DNA from: Discostella pseudostelligera
Taxonomy: Eukaryota > Bacillariophyta > Thalassiosirophyceae > Thalassiosirales > Thalassiosiraceae
Length of the DNA: 24,496 nucleotides
Direction of reading: 5' to 3'
Assembly (NCBI GenBank): GCA_036940085.1
Contig: JALLBK010000465.1
Location: 1-24,496, forward strand
Within the stretch, counting starts at the first letter, position 1, and each line of letters opens with the position of its first letter. This document shows, in pieces, positions 6,893-17,000 of the stretch. The position numbers were made by a program, and so were the translations under genes. Under the pieces are notes generated by a model. That model ran no database searches. It had not been told where the DNA came from and worked only from the letters and a program-made list of their open reading frames with translations.

Positions 6893-9217
6893 AGCTATAA
6901 AATGTCGATCGTCTTCATACACAGCATCTCCAAACTCCGTACGAACCATGTGTATTGCAAGCATTGCTCTTCTTATGACACGATGCTTCTCATAGCAGTC
7001 GAAGCTGCAATACTGAAGCAATCTAGCGTAACGACAACGTCTCCGTGCATGGTTGCGACAATCTTGTACAGAACAGTGTCCCATTGCTACTGAATACGAA
7101 ATGACGCCATTCTCAAAGGCACTATATCCCTTCCTCCTCCATATTGTAAGATAGGTAGCGTCAGTGCCCCATAGGGGTAGTGATACTACATCCGTTTCTC
7201 GACAAAAGAAATTTTGTTGCAGCAGTGCTTCGAAGGATTCATCACCAGTCAGGCCTTGCCACTCACCAATATGGATCACTGTGTGGCCGCCATTAGACAT
7301 ATGAGCAAACAATGATTTTTGTGCCATGTCGTTACCAGGTGGTGGGTAGCAAAGCAGCAGGGCTGTTTTTGCACTACTTTTTGAAGTTGACGACAATGCT
7401 TGTTCGAAAGATGCTGCCTCAAGTATGTGCATAAACGCTGGAACATGACCATGGTACTCGTTACTCATAGCAGCATTGCAACTACCATCCCCATTTACAT
7501 CCGAAGATGGAGGTGCAACGTCGTAAGGTACAACCTGTGCCGAGGTATGCATCGTTCTCACGTTCTCTTCCTCGTTGTCTTTCGCATAGCCTTTCAAATG
7601 TCGAAGGAGCAAAGCAGACCAATAACCAGTTCCAGCTCCTGCCTCCAATACTTGATCAATACTCGACCTCTTCAAGCATTTTGATATGGAATTGAGTGCC
7701 TCCGTTGTGGGTGCCGCGTAGGCGTAAAAATGTGCAGGATAATCTCGTATCGAATCTCTCCATTGCGATAACTCTGGAGAGAGAGCGTTCGCCTGGTGTA
7801 AGATCAATTGTGTGTCTTCGCTATGGTTGGACAAAACTTTCACATCCGATGCTTCGTTGAGAGCAATTGAAGATTTTGCCGCACTGTATTGTGTGCACCA
7901 TACATGACGGATAGTTTCCATGAATCGAGATTGCCACAGCGCCAAAAGAGGATTCGTCGCCAATCCACCAAGTTTGACTGCCGAGAGTCGATCTTCGAGC
8001 CCCCATGATTTCAAAAGAGATTGTTTGAACGATTCATCAAGTGGTGCGGTAAGAAATGCTTTGTCGCTGCATGTTCCCATGTAGACACGGAGAGATTCAA
8101 CTCCGCCATTCTGGGCATCCCATGCCAATCCAGGGCATGAAAAATATGTTGGAGGATGAGGTATAATAGCAGCCACAAGCGACCCATCACATGCAACATC
8201 AGTAGAAACGCAAGATGACACTGCATCATAGTAGCATCGATAGTAGACGGAATCGCATGATGCCATGGCAACTAATCGACTCTCAACGAGGTTGATAGCT
8301 GCAGCGTTATTGTCACCATTGCTACTTGCCGCCACAGCTGATTTGTATTCCTGTACTGATTTCGTAAGCGCCGATATATTCTCGTGTAGTATACTGAAAT
8401 CGCTCACTATCGCAATCGATGCAAATGAATCTATCTTCACGTCACCAGATTGCCTTATTTTGTAACGTGGCTTTGATGTGGATGCCATATCGTTTTGCAT
8501 TTTCTTCACCGCAGATAAAATTCGTCCCAAGTATACATCTACAGCATTCGGTATCGTTTCGGACGAACATGGTATTGCATTCAACGGAGGCAACATATCT
8601 TTATTTTGTATTCGAGTACCACCCTTCTGAGTTTCAACTGATGATTCGGGATAATATTCTCCTATCACACACCGCAGATTTCTTGAAGCAACAACAATGG
8701 ATGCCACAGATATAAATGATAGAGGATTCGGTGTTCTCTCGTCGGTCGTCCATGATGATGAAATGCATAACTCATGCGTAGCAGCCGATTTACCACAAGA
8801 TTGGCATGTACTGGAGCCATACAATTCACTTTGACCATGCTCATCATTGGGGCCACAAATATATCCCGCGCAATTATGCAGTAATCCGGATCCCAATGTG
8901 AGCACTTGGATGTCATCATCGGAACACGGCCACACCGAACAGTTTTGGATCATCCTTGAATCTGCGAATGACATTCTTTGAGTCTCCGAGGAACCATCAT
9001 CTCCTTTGCCACCTTGATTTCGGGATGTTGTCATCTTGTGTCGTCGTTCCCCACCCCGCTTCTTCGATTTCGGCTTTCCATCAGATTTAAGTAATTTTTT
9101 GACGGGTGAGGGTGGCTTCGCCGATGACGATGAGGTAGCTGACAACGGCGCTGTTTGCCCACCCATCAAGTCGAGTAGAGAGAACATCTCATCATCTCCT
9201 CGGAGCGCCATGGCCAA
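6830..9217 (-). CDS. SAM-dependent methyltransferase-like protein with C-terminal zinc-finger motif
   Basis: 795 residues, one exon. The start at 9217 is the first ATG of the frame, and a Met two codons later is also possible. The N-terminal region is basic (KPKSKKRGGERRHK, about 40-60), followed by a Cys-rich stretch with CxxxxC and CxxC pairs (about 90-170). VLEAGAGTGYW near residue 525 is a class I methyltransferase motif I, followed by LLLCYPPPGNDM and a post-domain GTDATYLTIWRR. At about 712-745 a Cys/His cluster (CSVQDC, RRRC, YCSFDC, H) resembles a MYND or HIT-type zinc finger. The C-terminus is a basic NLS-like tail (KHKKRKRSRH). This suggests a nuclear protein methyltransferase, but the substrate cannot be told. 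It is divergent from the transporter gene and converges on the histone-fold gene. A decayed copy of its 3' end lies at 4763-5060. Confidence 0.7.
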   Translation of the reverse strand: MAMALRGDDEMFSLLDLMGGQTAPLSATSSSSAKPPSPVKKLLKSDGKPKSKKRGGERRHKMTTSRNQGGKGDDGSSETQRMSFADSRMIQNCSVWPCSDDDIQVLTLGSGLLHNCAGYICGPNDEHGQSELYGSSTCQSCGKSAATHELCISSSWTTDERTPNPLSFISVASIVVASRNLRCVIGEYYPESSVETQKGGTRIQNKDMLPPLNAIPCSSETIPNAVDVYLGRILSAVKKMQNDMASTSKPRYKIRQSGDVKIDSFASIAIVSDFSILHENISALTKSVQEYKSAVAASSNGDNNAAAINLVESRLVAMASCDSVYYRCYYDAVSSCVSTDVACDGSLVAAIIPHPPTYFSCPGLAWDAQNGGVESLRVYMGTCSDKAFLTAPLDESFKQSLLKSWGLEDRLSAVKLGGLATNPLLALWQSRFMETIRHVWCTQYSAAKSSIALNEASDVKVLSNHSEDTQLILHQANALSPELSQWRDSIRDYPAHFYAYAAPTTEALNSISKCLKRSSIDQVLEAGAGTGYWSALLLRHLKGYAKDNEEENVRTMHTSAQVVPYDVAPPSSDVNGDGSCNAAMSNEYHGHVPAFMHILEAASFEQALSSTSKSSAKTALLLCYPPPGNDMAQKSLFAHMSNGGHTVIHIGEWQGLTGDESFEALLQQNFFCRETDVVSLPLWGTDATYLTIWRRKGYSAFENGVISYSVAMGHCSVQDCRNHARRRCRYARLLQYCSFDCYEKHRVIRRAMLAIHMVRTEFGDAVYEDDRHFIALNDPYESGKMKHKKRKRSRH

Positions 9218-9531
9218 ATTGAAATTGGTGACTGGTGCGTGATGATGGTGTTGAGTGATGGTGGAGACGGTGCGAGTTCTTGTTTCGAAAGGGCCGAAAC
9301 CATAGGGTGTCAGCGGCGCTCATGGTTCATGTGTCTTTTGCCTCTCGTTGAGCGATGATGTTGGTCGAACACAGAACACCGAGCAACACCATAAAAAACA
9401 AGAAGAGACCATTGCCAATAACAATAAAGCCAAAGTAACCGTTCTCAAAGACACAGCCAAACCAAATCCAACCCAACCATGAGAAGACAATGAGTCGACG
9501 ACTGCTAAGTAATCTCTCTCTCTAGAATAAA
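9218..9531. promoter_or_regulatory. Divergent intergenic region between the methyltransferase and transporter genes
   Basis: 314 bp shared upstream region. I see no E2F- or G-box-type elements here and no convincing TATA box. A short CT run (CTCTCTCTCT) ends six bases before the transporter ATG and could be an initiator/leader element. Confidence 0.4.
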
Positions 9532-11218
9532 ATGAACGCCAGTATTATCGTAGGCCACGACCACGACGACTGCTGGGAGGAAAACAATGCGAGCGAGCCA
9601 GTGAAAACAATGAATTCTTCACTCGACATTGAATCTTCTACATCGGCAATGACGGCGACAATTGTTCAAGATGAAACATCGGTACTAACAACTTCATCGA
9701 GGAATTGTTGTGTCAAAATGTGGCAGTATGAGGGTGTACCCGAAGCGAAAGGCTATGCCCTCCTCGCGATGGGAAGAGGGGTGGCAGTGATGAGCAACGG
9801 TAAGTGCATCCTGTTGATATGAGATAAAATTCTCCACCACCAACCTCCCTCTTCTGACTTTTACATGAATCATAATTTTTGTGTCGACAGTTGTGGTCAA
9901 TGCAGCGCTTCTCGAATTGGCATCCGCAGCGGCAGGTTGTCCCAAGGGCGATGCACCAGACGCAGCGGACACCGAATGCACTGGCACGGTGTATGGACAG
10001 AACCCACTAAGTCTCATATCAAACATTGCAGTAGTAGCGGGCTTATTGAGCGCATTTTTTATGCCGTTCATCGGAGTTATTCTGGACTTTACACCGTATC
10101 GAAGATTTGTCGGAATTTTAGTGGCTATCGTATTTACTCTGATTCAGGCCACTCAAATTGCCATAGGAGAAAAGACATGGTTTGCCATGGCCATCCTCCA
10201 ATCTTTCTCTGGCTTTTGTTTTACCATCATGATAACAACAACCTTGGCCTACCTGCCCGAAATTTGCGAACAAGTTGGAAGATTAAAGCATGCACGTTAC
10301 ACAGCCCGCTTTACGGCAAAACAATTCACACTGCAGGCATTATTCCTCATCATATTGAGCATAATATCGTTTGCATTTGGTATATCCAGCGATTCCACAA
10401 AAACTGCACGTTTAAGCCAGGCTTTGAATGTCGTGATCATTACCATACTTTTTGGAATAGGATGGCGCATCATGCCCTCCCGCCATGCAACACGTGAACT
10501 TCCCATGGGTCTGAGCCGCTGTCAGATTCTGCTCTATGGTCTACGCCAAAACATTCGCACTGCAGTATCCATACATCGCGAGTATAAAAAAGGATTACGG
10601 TGGTATTTGTTAGCTACCATGTTCGCCCAATCGAGTGTGGGCGCATTGACCACCGTATCAGTGGTATATTTATCATCGGAAGTCGGATTGAATGCCACGG
10701 ACATCACTTTATTCTTTTTGGTTGTTCTCACTGGTACCATTCCAGGAGCAAGACTTGCAACCCTGATATCGAAACGAGTCAATCCCAATACTTCATGGCA
10801 ATTTGCGATGCTTTCACTATTTGCAGTGATGGTGGTTGGCGCATTAACTCTTGGGAATATACCGAACAAATACCTATCATTAATATGGGGCTTCTGCGTT
10901 GGAGTTGTCCTTGGTTGGTTCTATCCCACGGAAAATCTCTTCTTCTCCTGCATATTGCCCAAAGGATCTGAAGCAGAAATATCTGGATTTCGAGTGTACT
11001 GCTCGGCGCTTTTATCTTGGTTGCCTCCCTTAATCTTCAGTGTCCTTGTGGAACATGGCGTGGATGCCAAGTGGGGAATGACTCTCATGGGTTCCTTCCT
11101 TCTAATTGCGGCATTGATGCTCAGATTTGGTGCTGGATCTTGGGAGGATATATTGCATGAATCGGGCAGGCACGATGATCTGACCGAGGTGGAGGTGGCC
11201 CTTGCTGCCGATACGTAA
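9532..11218 (+). CDS. Atg22/UMF1-like major facilitator transporter (two exons)
   Basis: Exons 9532-9799 and 9891-11218 are joined across a 91-nt intron (GTAAGT to GACAG, phase 1), giving 531 residues. The hydrophilic N-terminus (about 70 residues) is followed by KGYALLAMGRGVAV and about 12 hydrophobic segments. The late block FSCILPKGSEAEISGFRVY matches the IPxGxEAExFGLY signature of the Atg22/UMF1 family, and the first membrane segment contains the family-like VVNAALLELA. Yeast Atg22 is a vacuolar amino-acid effluxer. The role here, probably export across a vacuolar or plasma membrane, is inferred from the family only. No signal peptide is visible. The intron falls just inside the first transmembrane segment, so reading through it would truncate the protein. 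Confidence 0.85.
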
Positions 11219-11484
11219 TAGTGCAATACCAATCATCCATCACATTCATGGAAAGCGAGGACAGAGGATAACAACAGGATCAATCCGATCCGAAACAGAG
11301 AGAGCTCAAGTATCGAATGGATGTCTTTGTCGATCAGTAAATTTAACCTTTCGATATCTCATCCAATATTCAAATCAGTAGTTGACAAAGACTGCTACTC
11401 CTACTTCACAATCGAATTGATTGAGGATCTATTTTGTTCGACAAGTTCCACTCTATCGTACGCAATTCCACGGGAAGTTCGAAG
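11219..11484. other. Transporter 3' flank and distal BRF1 upstream region
   Basis: No gene is seen. The shadow frames here are short and biased. The BRF1 regulatory cluster begins directly after. Confidence 0.4.
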
Positions 11485-11588
11485 CCACGTGGAAGATTTT
11501 CTCCACGTGGATGGTGATCTCCCGCCAAATCATTGCCACGTGTACCATAAGCCCAAAGATCTCCCGCCAATTCTTAACAGCCACGTGG
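11485..11588. promoter_or_regulatory. Interleaved G-box and E2F-type elements upstream of BRF1
   Basis: Palindromic CCACGTGG occurs at 11485-11492, 11503-11510 and 11581-11588, and a fourth CACGTG at 11537-11542. Between them lie TCCCGCCAAAT (11520-11530) and TCCCGCCAATT (11562-11572), the inverse of TTTGGCGGGA-type E2F sites. The order is G, G, E, G, E, G within 104 bp, ending 96 bp before the BRF1 ATG. CACGTG is bound by bHLH and bZIP factors. Joint growth and cell-cycle control of the Pol III machinery is a reasonable inference. Confidence 0.65.
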
Positions 11589-11684
11589 AAGTGTGAAGCC
11601 GCGGGGTGCACCGCACCATGACCAAAATCCGCCGCCACCGGCCACCGACGACCACTTCCCAGACAAAAGACAAATACTAATACG

Positions 11685-13901
11685 ATGACCGATTGGAGCA
11701 CCAAGTTCGACGACAACTTCTGGAACGATGACGGTGGCAACGACGATGACACCAGGGGCGGTGGTGCCGCTCCGATCATGGCCTCGGGAGCAGCCGCAGC
11801 AGCCGCAGCAGCCGCAGCAGGGGCAGGAGGCGGAGCAGGGGGTGGCAGCGATGACGGCGACGAGGAGATTGTTGGCACCACCGCCGCCGACATCTCCGTT
11901 GGCAATACTGGAACAATGGCGACAAAGTCTATTTCATCAGCAGTCGGTGGTGGCAGTGGTGGTGGATTTCGCTGTCCCAACTGCAACTCTTCCAATATCG
12001 AATCATTAGGCCCGAGCGCCTCATCCGTGTGCACCGATTGTGGAATCATCGTGGAAGAAAACACCATTGTGTCTAGTGTCGAATTCGTCGAGGGTGCGGG
12101 GGGCAGTAGTAGCATGGTGGGACAATTCGTGGGTGCCAATTCATCGCGGGGATTTGGTACTGGTGGACGACGGGGGGGACAGTATGGCTTCAGTCGTCAA
12201 TCTCGCGAGAATACCTTGGCGAGTGGCAAGCGTCGAATACAGGAGGTGGCGGCCCTTATGAGATTAGGACCGCATTATGTCGACTCCGCCCATCGACTAT
12301 TCACCGTGGCAGTAGAGCGGAATTTTGTCCAAGGTCGACGACGTGCGCATGTGATTGCCGCGTGCTTGTATACGTCCTGTCGGCAGGAGAAGAGTCAGCA
12401 TATGTTGATTGATTTTTCAGATGCACTACAAATAAATGTGTATACGTTGGGGACGTGCTTTCTCAAGTTCCGTAGATTATTGGGGCTCAAGTCGGAAATT
12501 ATTGACCCTGCTCTTTACATCTAGTGAGTGTTTGATTGGTTTATTATCGTAACTTTTGCTATCGTTTCATGTTGTCCTCCTGACTAATTCTCTTGATGTC
12601 TTGCAGTCGATTTGCTGCCCACCTCAACCTCGATGAAAAAGGTAAATTGGTCATCATTCTCAATTCTCCATATTGCAAGTGCTGAAATCGATTCATCTCA
12701 CGTTTTACTTCATTCCCTCAACACAGCGAATCTCGTGGCCATGACCGCACTTCGTCTCGTCTCACGGATGAAACGAGATTGGATCGTTGCCGGACGTCGT
12801 CCCGCTGGCATCTGCGCGGCAGCTCTACTAATCGCATCACGTGCCCATGGATTCGAGCGGCAGCATCATGATGTCACCAAAGTACTCAAAGTTTGTGGAC
12901 TTACCGTTATGACTCGAGTGAAGGAATTTGAGGCCACACCCAGTGCTAATTTGACGTTGGATGAATTTCATAAGAAAGATATTGACGAGGAGGTAGATCC
13001 ACCGATATTTACAAAGAATAGGATTCAAGAAGCGAGGGCAAAGGCGGTAGCTGAGAGAGACGTGGACTTATTGACAAGTGGGGCGTTAGACAATCCAAAC
13101 ATGAAGGGAAAATGGGCATCGAAGTGGAGAGATACCAAGGCGGTGACTGAGCGGGATCAGGAGTATGCGGATATGTACACTGAATTGGAAAATGAAATGG
13201 CAGACAATACCACTCTTGAATCAGAAATGAACCGTGCTACAAAGCGAGAGGATAATGGGGAAGGAATTGAGACTGGCACAATATCATTTACGCGTGCGGA
13301 GGAGCATATTGAACATCGCCGGCCCACTGGAGTTTCCACTCTACATGGCGAAATTACCTATCCTTTGGGGAAGAACCATCGACCGCTTATACTTCCTAAC
13401 CAAGCAACCGCAGAGGAACTTGCATCGCCTACGCAAAAGTCAGAAGACGTGTTAAACTTTGCGGAATGGAAAGCTGCCGTCCCATCTGAGGCCGCGGATG
13501 AAGTCCTTTTTTTGTTTCGGAGCGACGACGAAGTGCGTGAACGTGAGGCAGTATTCAATGCCCAGAATAAGGAGTATCTCGAAATGCAACAACAGAAGGA
13601 GAGCGAACTGCTGATGGCAGAAGCGGCGACGAGAGCTAAGCATGAAGATGAGCTTGCCCAAGAGGAGGGAAGGAAGAGATACTTGAAATCGTCACGATCA
13701 CGCAAGAGGAAAGATGGATGGGATCCAAATGAGCTCACGACGGAGGAGGCATTGCTCGAAGTCGTACGAACAAGAAAGATATCAAGAAAGATTAATTATG
13801 ATGCCATGAGTGCACTTTTTGATGATAGCGGCGATTTCTCTACAGATTTATTGAATGACCGACAAAGGAAGAGAGAAGACGCCGAGGTTGGCGAGGTGTA
13901 A
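11685..13901 (+). CDS. BRF1: Transcription factor IIIB subunit BRF1 (three exons)
   Basis: Exons 11685-12523, 12607-12641 and 12727-13901 are separated by introns of 83 and 85 nt. The middle exon is only 35 nt. The product is 682 residues. An unusual N-terminal extension (Ala run, Gly runs) precedes a TFIIB-type zinc ribbon (CPNC at about 97-100, CTDC about 17 residues later). Cyclin repeat 1 starts near residue 178 (GKRRIQEVAALMRL). Repeat 2 crosses the introns (ALYIYRFAAHLNLDEKANLVAM, then RMKRDWIVAGRRPAGICAAA). The BRF1-specific block EFEATPSANLTLDEF-DEEVDPPIF follows near 358, and a conserved C-terminal block GWDP-TTEEALLEVVRTRKISRKINY near 622 marks the TBP-binding region. BRF1 recruits RNA polymerase III to tRNA and 5S genes. 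Splice sites are supported by restoring the cyclin fold without gaps. Confidence 0.95.
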
Positions 13902-14079
13902 GATATTCCTGAACCAGGCGATCATTAGGAAGACATGCTATTGTTCACACCCATCGCAACAACCGGTAGTACTGCCTCCCACACCGCCTTGTCTTATTTA
14001 ATCTAGTTGTCTCTTTGTCATCGTGCTATGAAACGATGCAAAGGTAATGCATATTGTACAATTTATTACACGACATTTC
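13902..14079. other. Convergent 3' spacer between BRF1 and the FG-GAP gene
   Basis: 178 bp between two stop codons on opposite strands. It must hold both polyadenylation regions. No canonical AATAAA is seen on the + strand. Confidence 0.4.
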
Positions 14080-17000
14080 TTATCTTTGATAGTACATTTC
14101 ACCAAAAGCCCGGATAAGATTCGTTTTTGGTGAGCCGCCGTAAACCAACATACCGTCGTGCGAAATTGAGACCGAAGCTCCAAAATTTTCACCGTCGCGA
14201 CCAGAAATAACTCCAGCGGATACAAGACCATCAGACGTTATATCAACCACGTGGACTTCACCTACAGTCACTCCTTCAACCTTCTTGTTAGGCACTCCAA
14301 CAGTCATGCGAGTAGCATCGGATGTCATGGCGACAGCGAAACCGAAGTTTTCACCCACACCGATACCCAGCAAGTCATCGCCGGAACGCTGCCAACTGCC
14401 ACTGCCATCACTTTCATACACCGAGACAAGTCCACTTCCTTCTCCATTTCCAGCCATCCCAGGGGCTCCAATTGCAATACGTTGATAATTGTAGTCACCC
14501 GCTAGTGATACAGAGAACCCAAACCGATCACCCGCGCCTCCAAGCATCATCTGTTCCCCGTACAGCTGCCATTCATTTTCTTGAAAGATAAATACCTTGG
14601 CATAACCACTACCTGACGAGCCTTCCAACAAGGGAGCACCCACAGCCACAAATGGCGCGTTTGGCGAAATCGATACTGCCCAGCCAAACAACTCATTGCT
14701 GGAACCGCCGAGCATTGGCTCTCCAAGTAGCATCCACTCTGCATTCACTTCTGCATAAACATATGATCGACCGCTCTTTGTTACGTCAGCGCCTTCGCTG
14801 TGGTATGGTGCACCAACAATTATCTTAGTTCCATCTTGCGAGAAGGAAACGGACGCTCCGAATAGGGAGTATTCATCCTCGCCAATCATTTCATGAACTA
14901 ATATCCAGGTGTTTGTCGAAATATCTTCATCAAATATGAGTACTTGGCCTGAGTTTTTGCCATTTTTGTCACTGCCGATAGCGCCAACAGCAACTCTTGT
15001 TCCGTTCCGCGCCATGGATACACTGTATCCAAGTTGATCGCCAGCTGCTTCTCCAACGACATCCCAAATAGGCACAAAAGAATTCATATTAGCGTCATAC
15101 TGAAAGATGCGCGCTGCGCCTCTATTTTTCAATCCGTCTCTTGCGTTCCTCCTCGCCCCTATGATAGCCCTACTGCCATCTTCAGACACGGAAATAGAAA
15201 ATCCTGCTTCATCTCCTGATGATTCACCTACCATGTCGCTTCCAACCTGGGTCCAACTTGGAATAACGTTGGCAGATGGTTGTGTTGGCATGTTAGTGGG
15301 AGACGGAGAATCGCTAGTAGAACTTTTCTTCAACTGCTTCGTAACAACGCCAGCAACGATCGCAACAATAAGTATTGGGACCAACAAGGCGACCAGCAAC
15401 AATAGCGTTGATTTTTGACATTTGCATCTTTGTTGAGGAGTCCGTTTCGATGATTGAAAGTCCTGAGTCTCCTCGTCAGATTCATCATCATCACTTGAGC
15501 CTTCACCAACAATCGATTCCCCTTTTCTAGGCATATGCAAGCTCATACTGTTTCCGCTCTCATTGAACGCACCATCAAGGCTTTTATTAACCGAAGGACT
15601 GATCGCCGAATGCAATGATTCAACTTCTTGCTTGCACTCTTGGAACCTATCATCTCCTGCGCTAATTTCGTCTTCATCACTATCAAATGGCGAACTGATC
15701 ACGGGTTCCATTGGATATCTCTCTGACGGTCGCGACTGAACGTCAGTTTTTGCGCTCTTTTCGGAGAGGCAGTATGAGTTAGAATCATCATCAAAGGACT
15801 CATCGTTTTTCGTTTGCCGCTGCATTCTCAACAATTTGCTGCTCTGAAGCATCTCTGTCATCTTCTTTGAAGCAGCTGCAAGCGTTCGAACTGATGATGT
15901 TTTCCCCTGAAGGTTGACTTTTTCATGCTCGAATTGTTCTTCTGCCTTCATATTGGAGGGAACTATGTCAAGTTGCGACGATTCGAGAAGCTCTAATTCC
16001 TCATCACTCTGCGAATGGAGTGAGGATCTCGGTTTACTACTGATGGGAGGCAGTGCTTGTGCGTTGTCAATGCTTTCATTCGCCAGTGCTCCAGGTTTCC
16101 TACCATGGCCCGAAAAGTCCCACTCTGTTATGGAAGAGGAGGCATTAGAAGTCCGCGACAGACGCTTGCGATACATCTGAGTGTCTTCTTCGATCGCAGG
16201 CGTCTCGAGATCCTCAACGTCAGTTGGAGCTGCATACAAACCCATGTTTTCCAACGCTTGTTTCGATTCAAAGAGTGCCATGGAACCATCACTGCTCCTC
16301 TCATCCACTGCAGGTTGTACTTCTCTCTCCTGCCTAGAGGCAATACTTCCGGATCTCAAATTAATGTTCACGTCGCTACCTTGGTTTGATGATGATACCA
16401 AAGGTAAAGTCTTTGTCGAAGTGTTCCATGGTTTCTTCCAATCTGTTTCTTCATTCGCTAGGAGCACTTTCGAAGAGTTATTGCGTTGGAACACAATCAT
16501 TTCCCCATCATTCAGCATGTTAGGAAAGTCTTCATAAAGCTCGTCACCGATGAAATTGTCATCGTCTCCGCTTCTCATCGAACGCATATCAAAGGGGAAA
16601 TGTTTCCTCTGCCCCTCAGTTGTGACACGACCATCGGCACTTACTGCACTTTTGCATTCGAGCTCACTCGAAACTATGTTCCCAATAACAATATCGGACT
16701 TACTATCAGAAGAAACGTTGACCTCTGAGCTTTTCCTCAATTCATCTGTACGTCTGGTCAAATCTGGGAAATCTTCATAAAGCTCTCGACCGCTAACATT
16801 TGAGTTATCGTTCAATGCGTTAACATCTTTGGTCTGGTTCGCAGCAGCTGACACAGGTCTCGTAAAGGTATTTCTGGCTCTTGATACAACAGACGAAACT
16901 GATGATAGATCATCATTCAGATTTGACTTAATGTTTTCTAATGGCGACTCGCCACTGCCCTGTTGTTTCTTTTGCAACAGATTGCCTTCATCACAAGTAT

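Noticed and set aside
9865..10497. + strand 210-residue frame inside the transporter gene
   Set aside because: Shadow frame of the transporter second exon. It is His/Cys-rich with no family features.
11485..11588. CRISPR-like or satellite array from the repeated CCACGTGG words
   Set aside because: Spacing is irregular (18, 33 and 45 bp) and the repeated words are only 8-11 bp. They match transcription-factor sites much better.
11453..12139. Minus-strand 228-residue Pro/Ala-rich frame opposite BRF1
   Set aside because: Antisense of the Ala/Gly-rich BRF1 N-terminus and its promoter palindromes.
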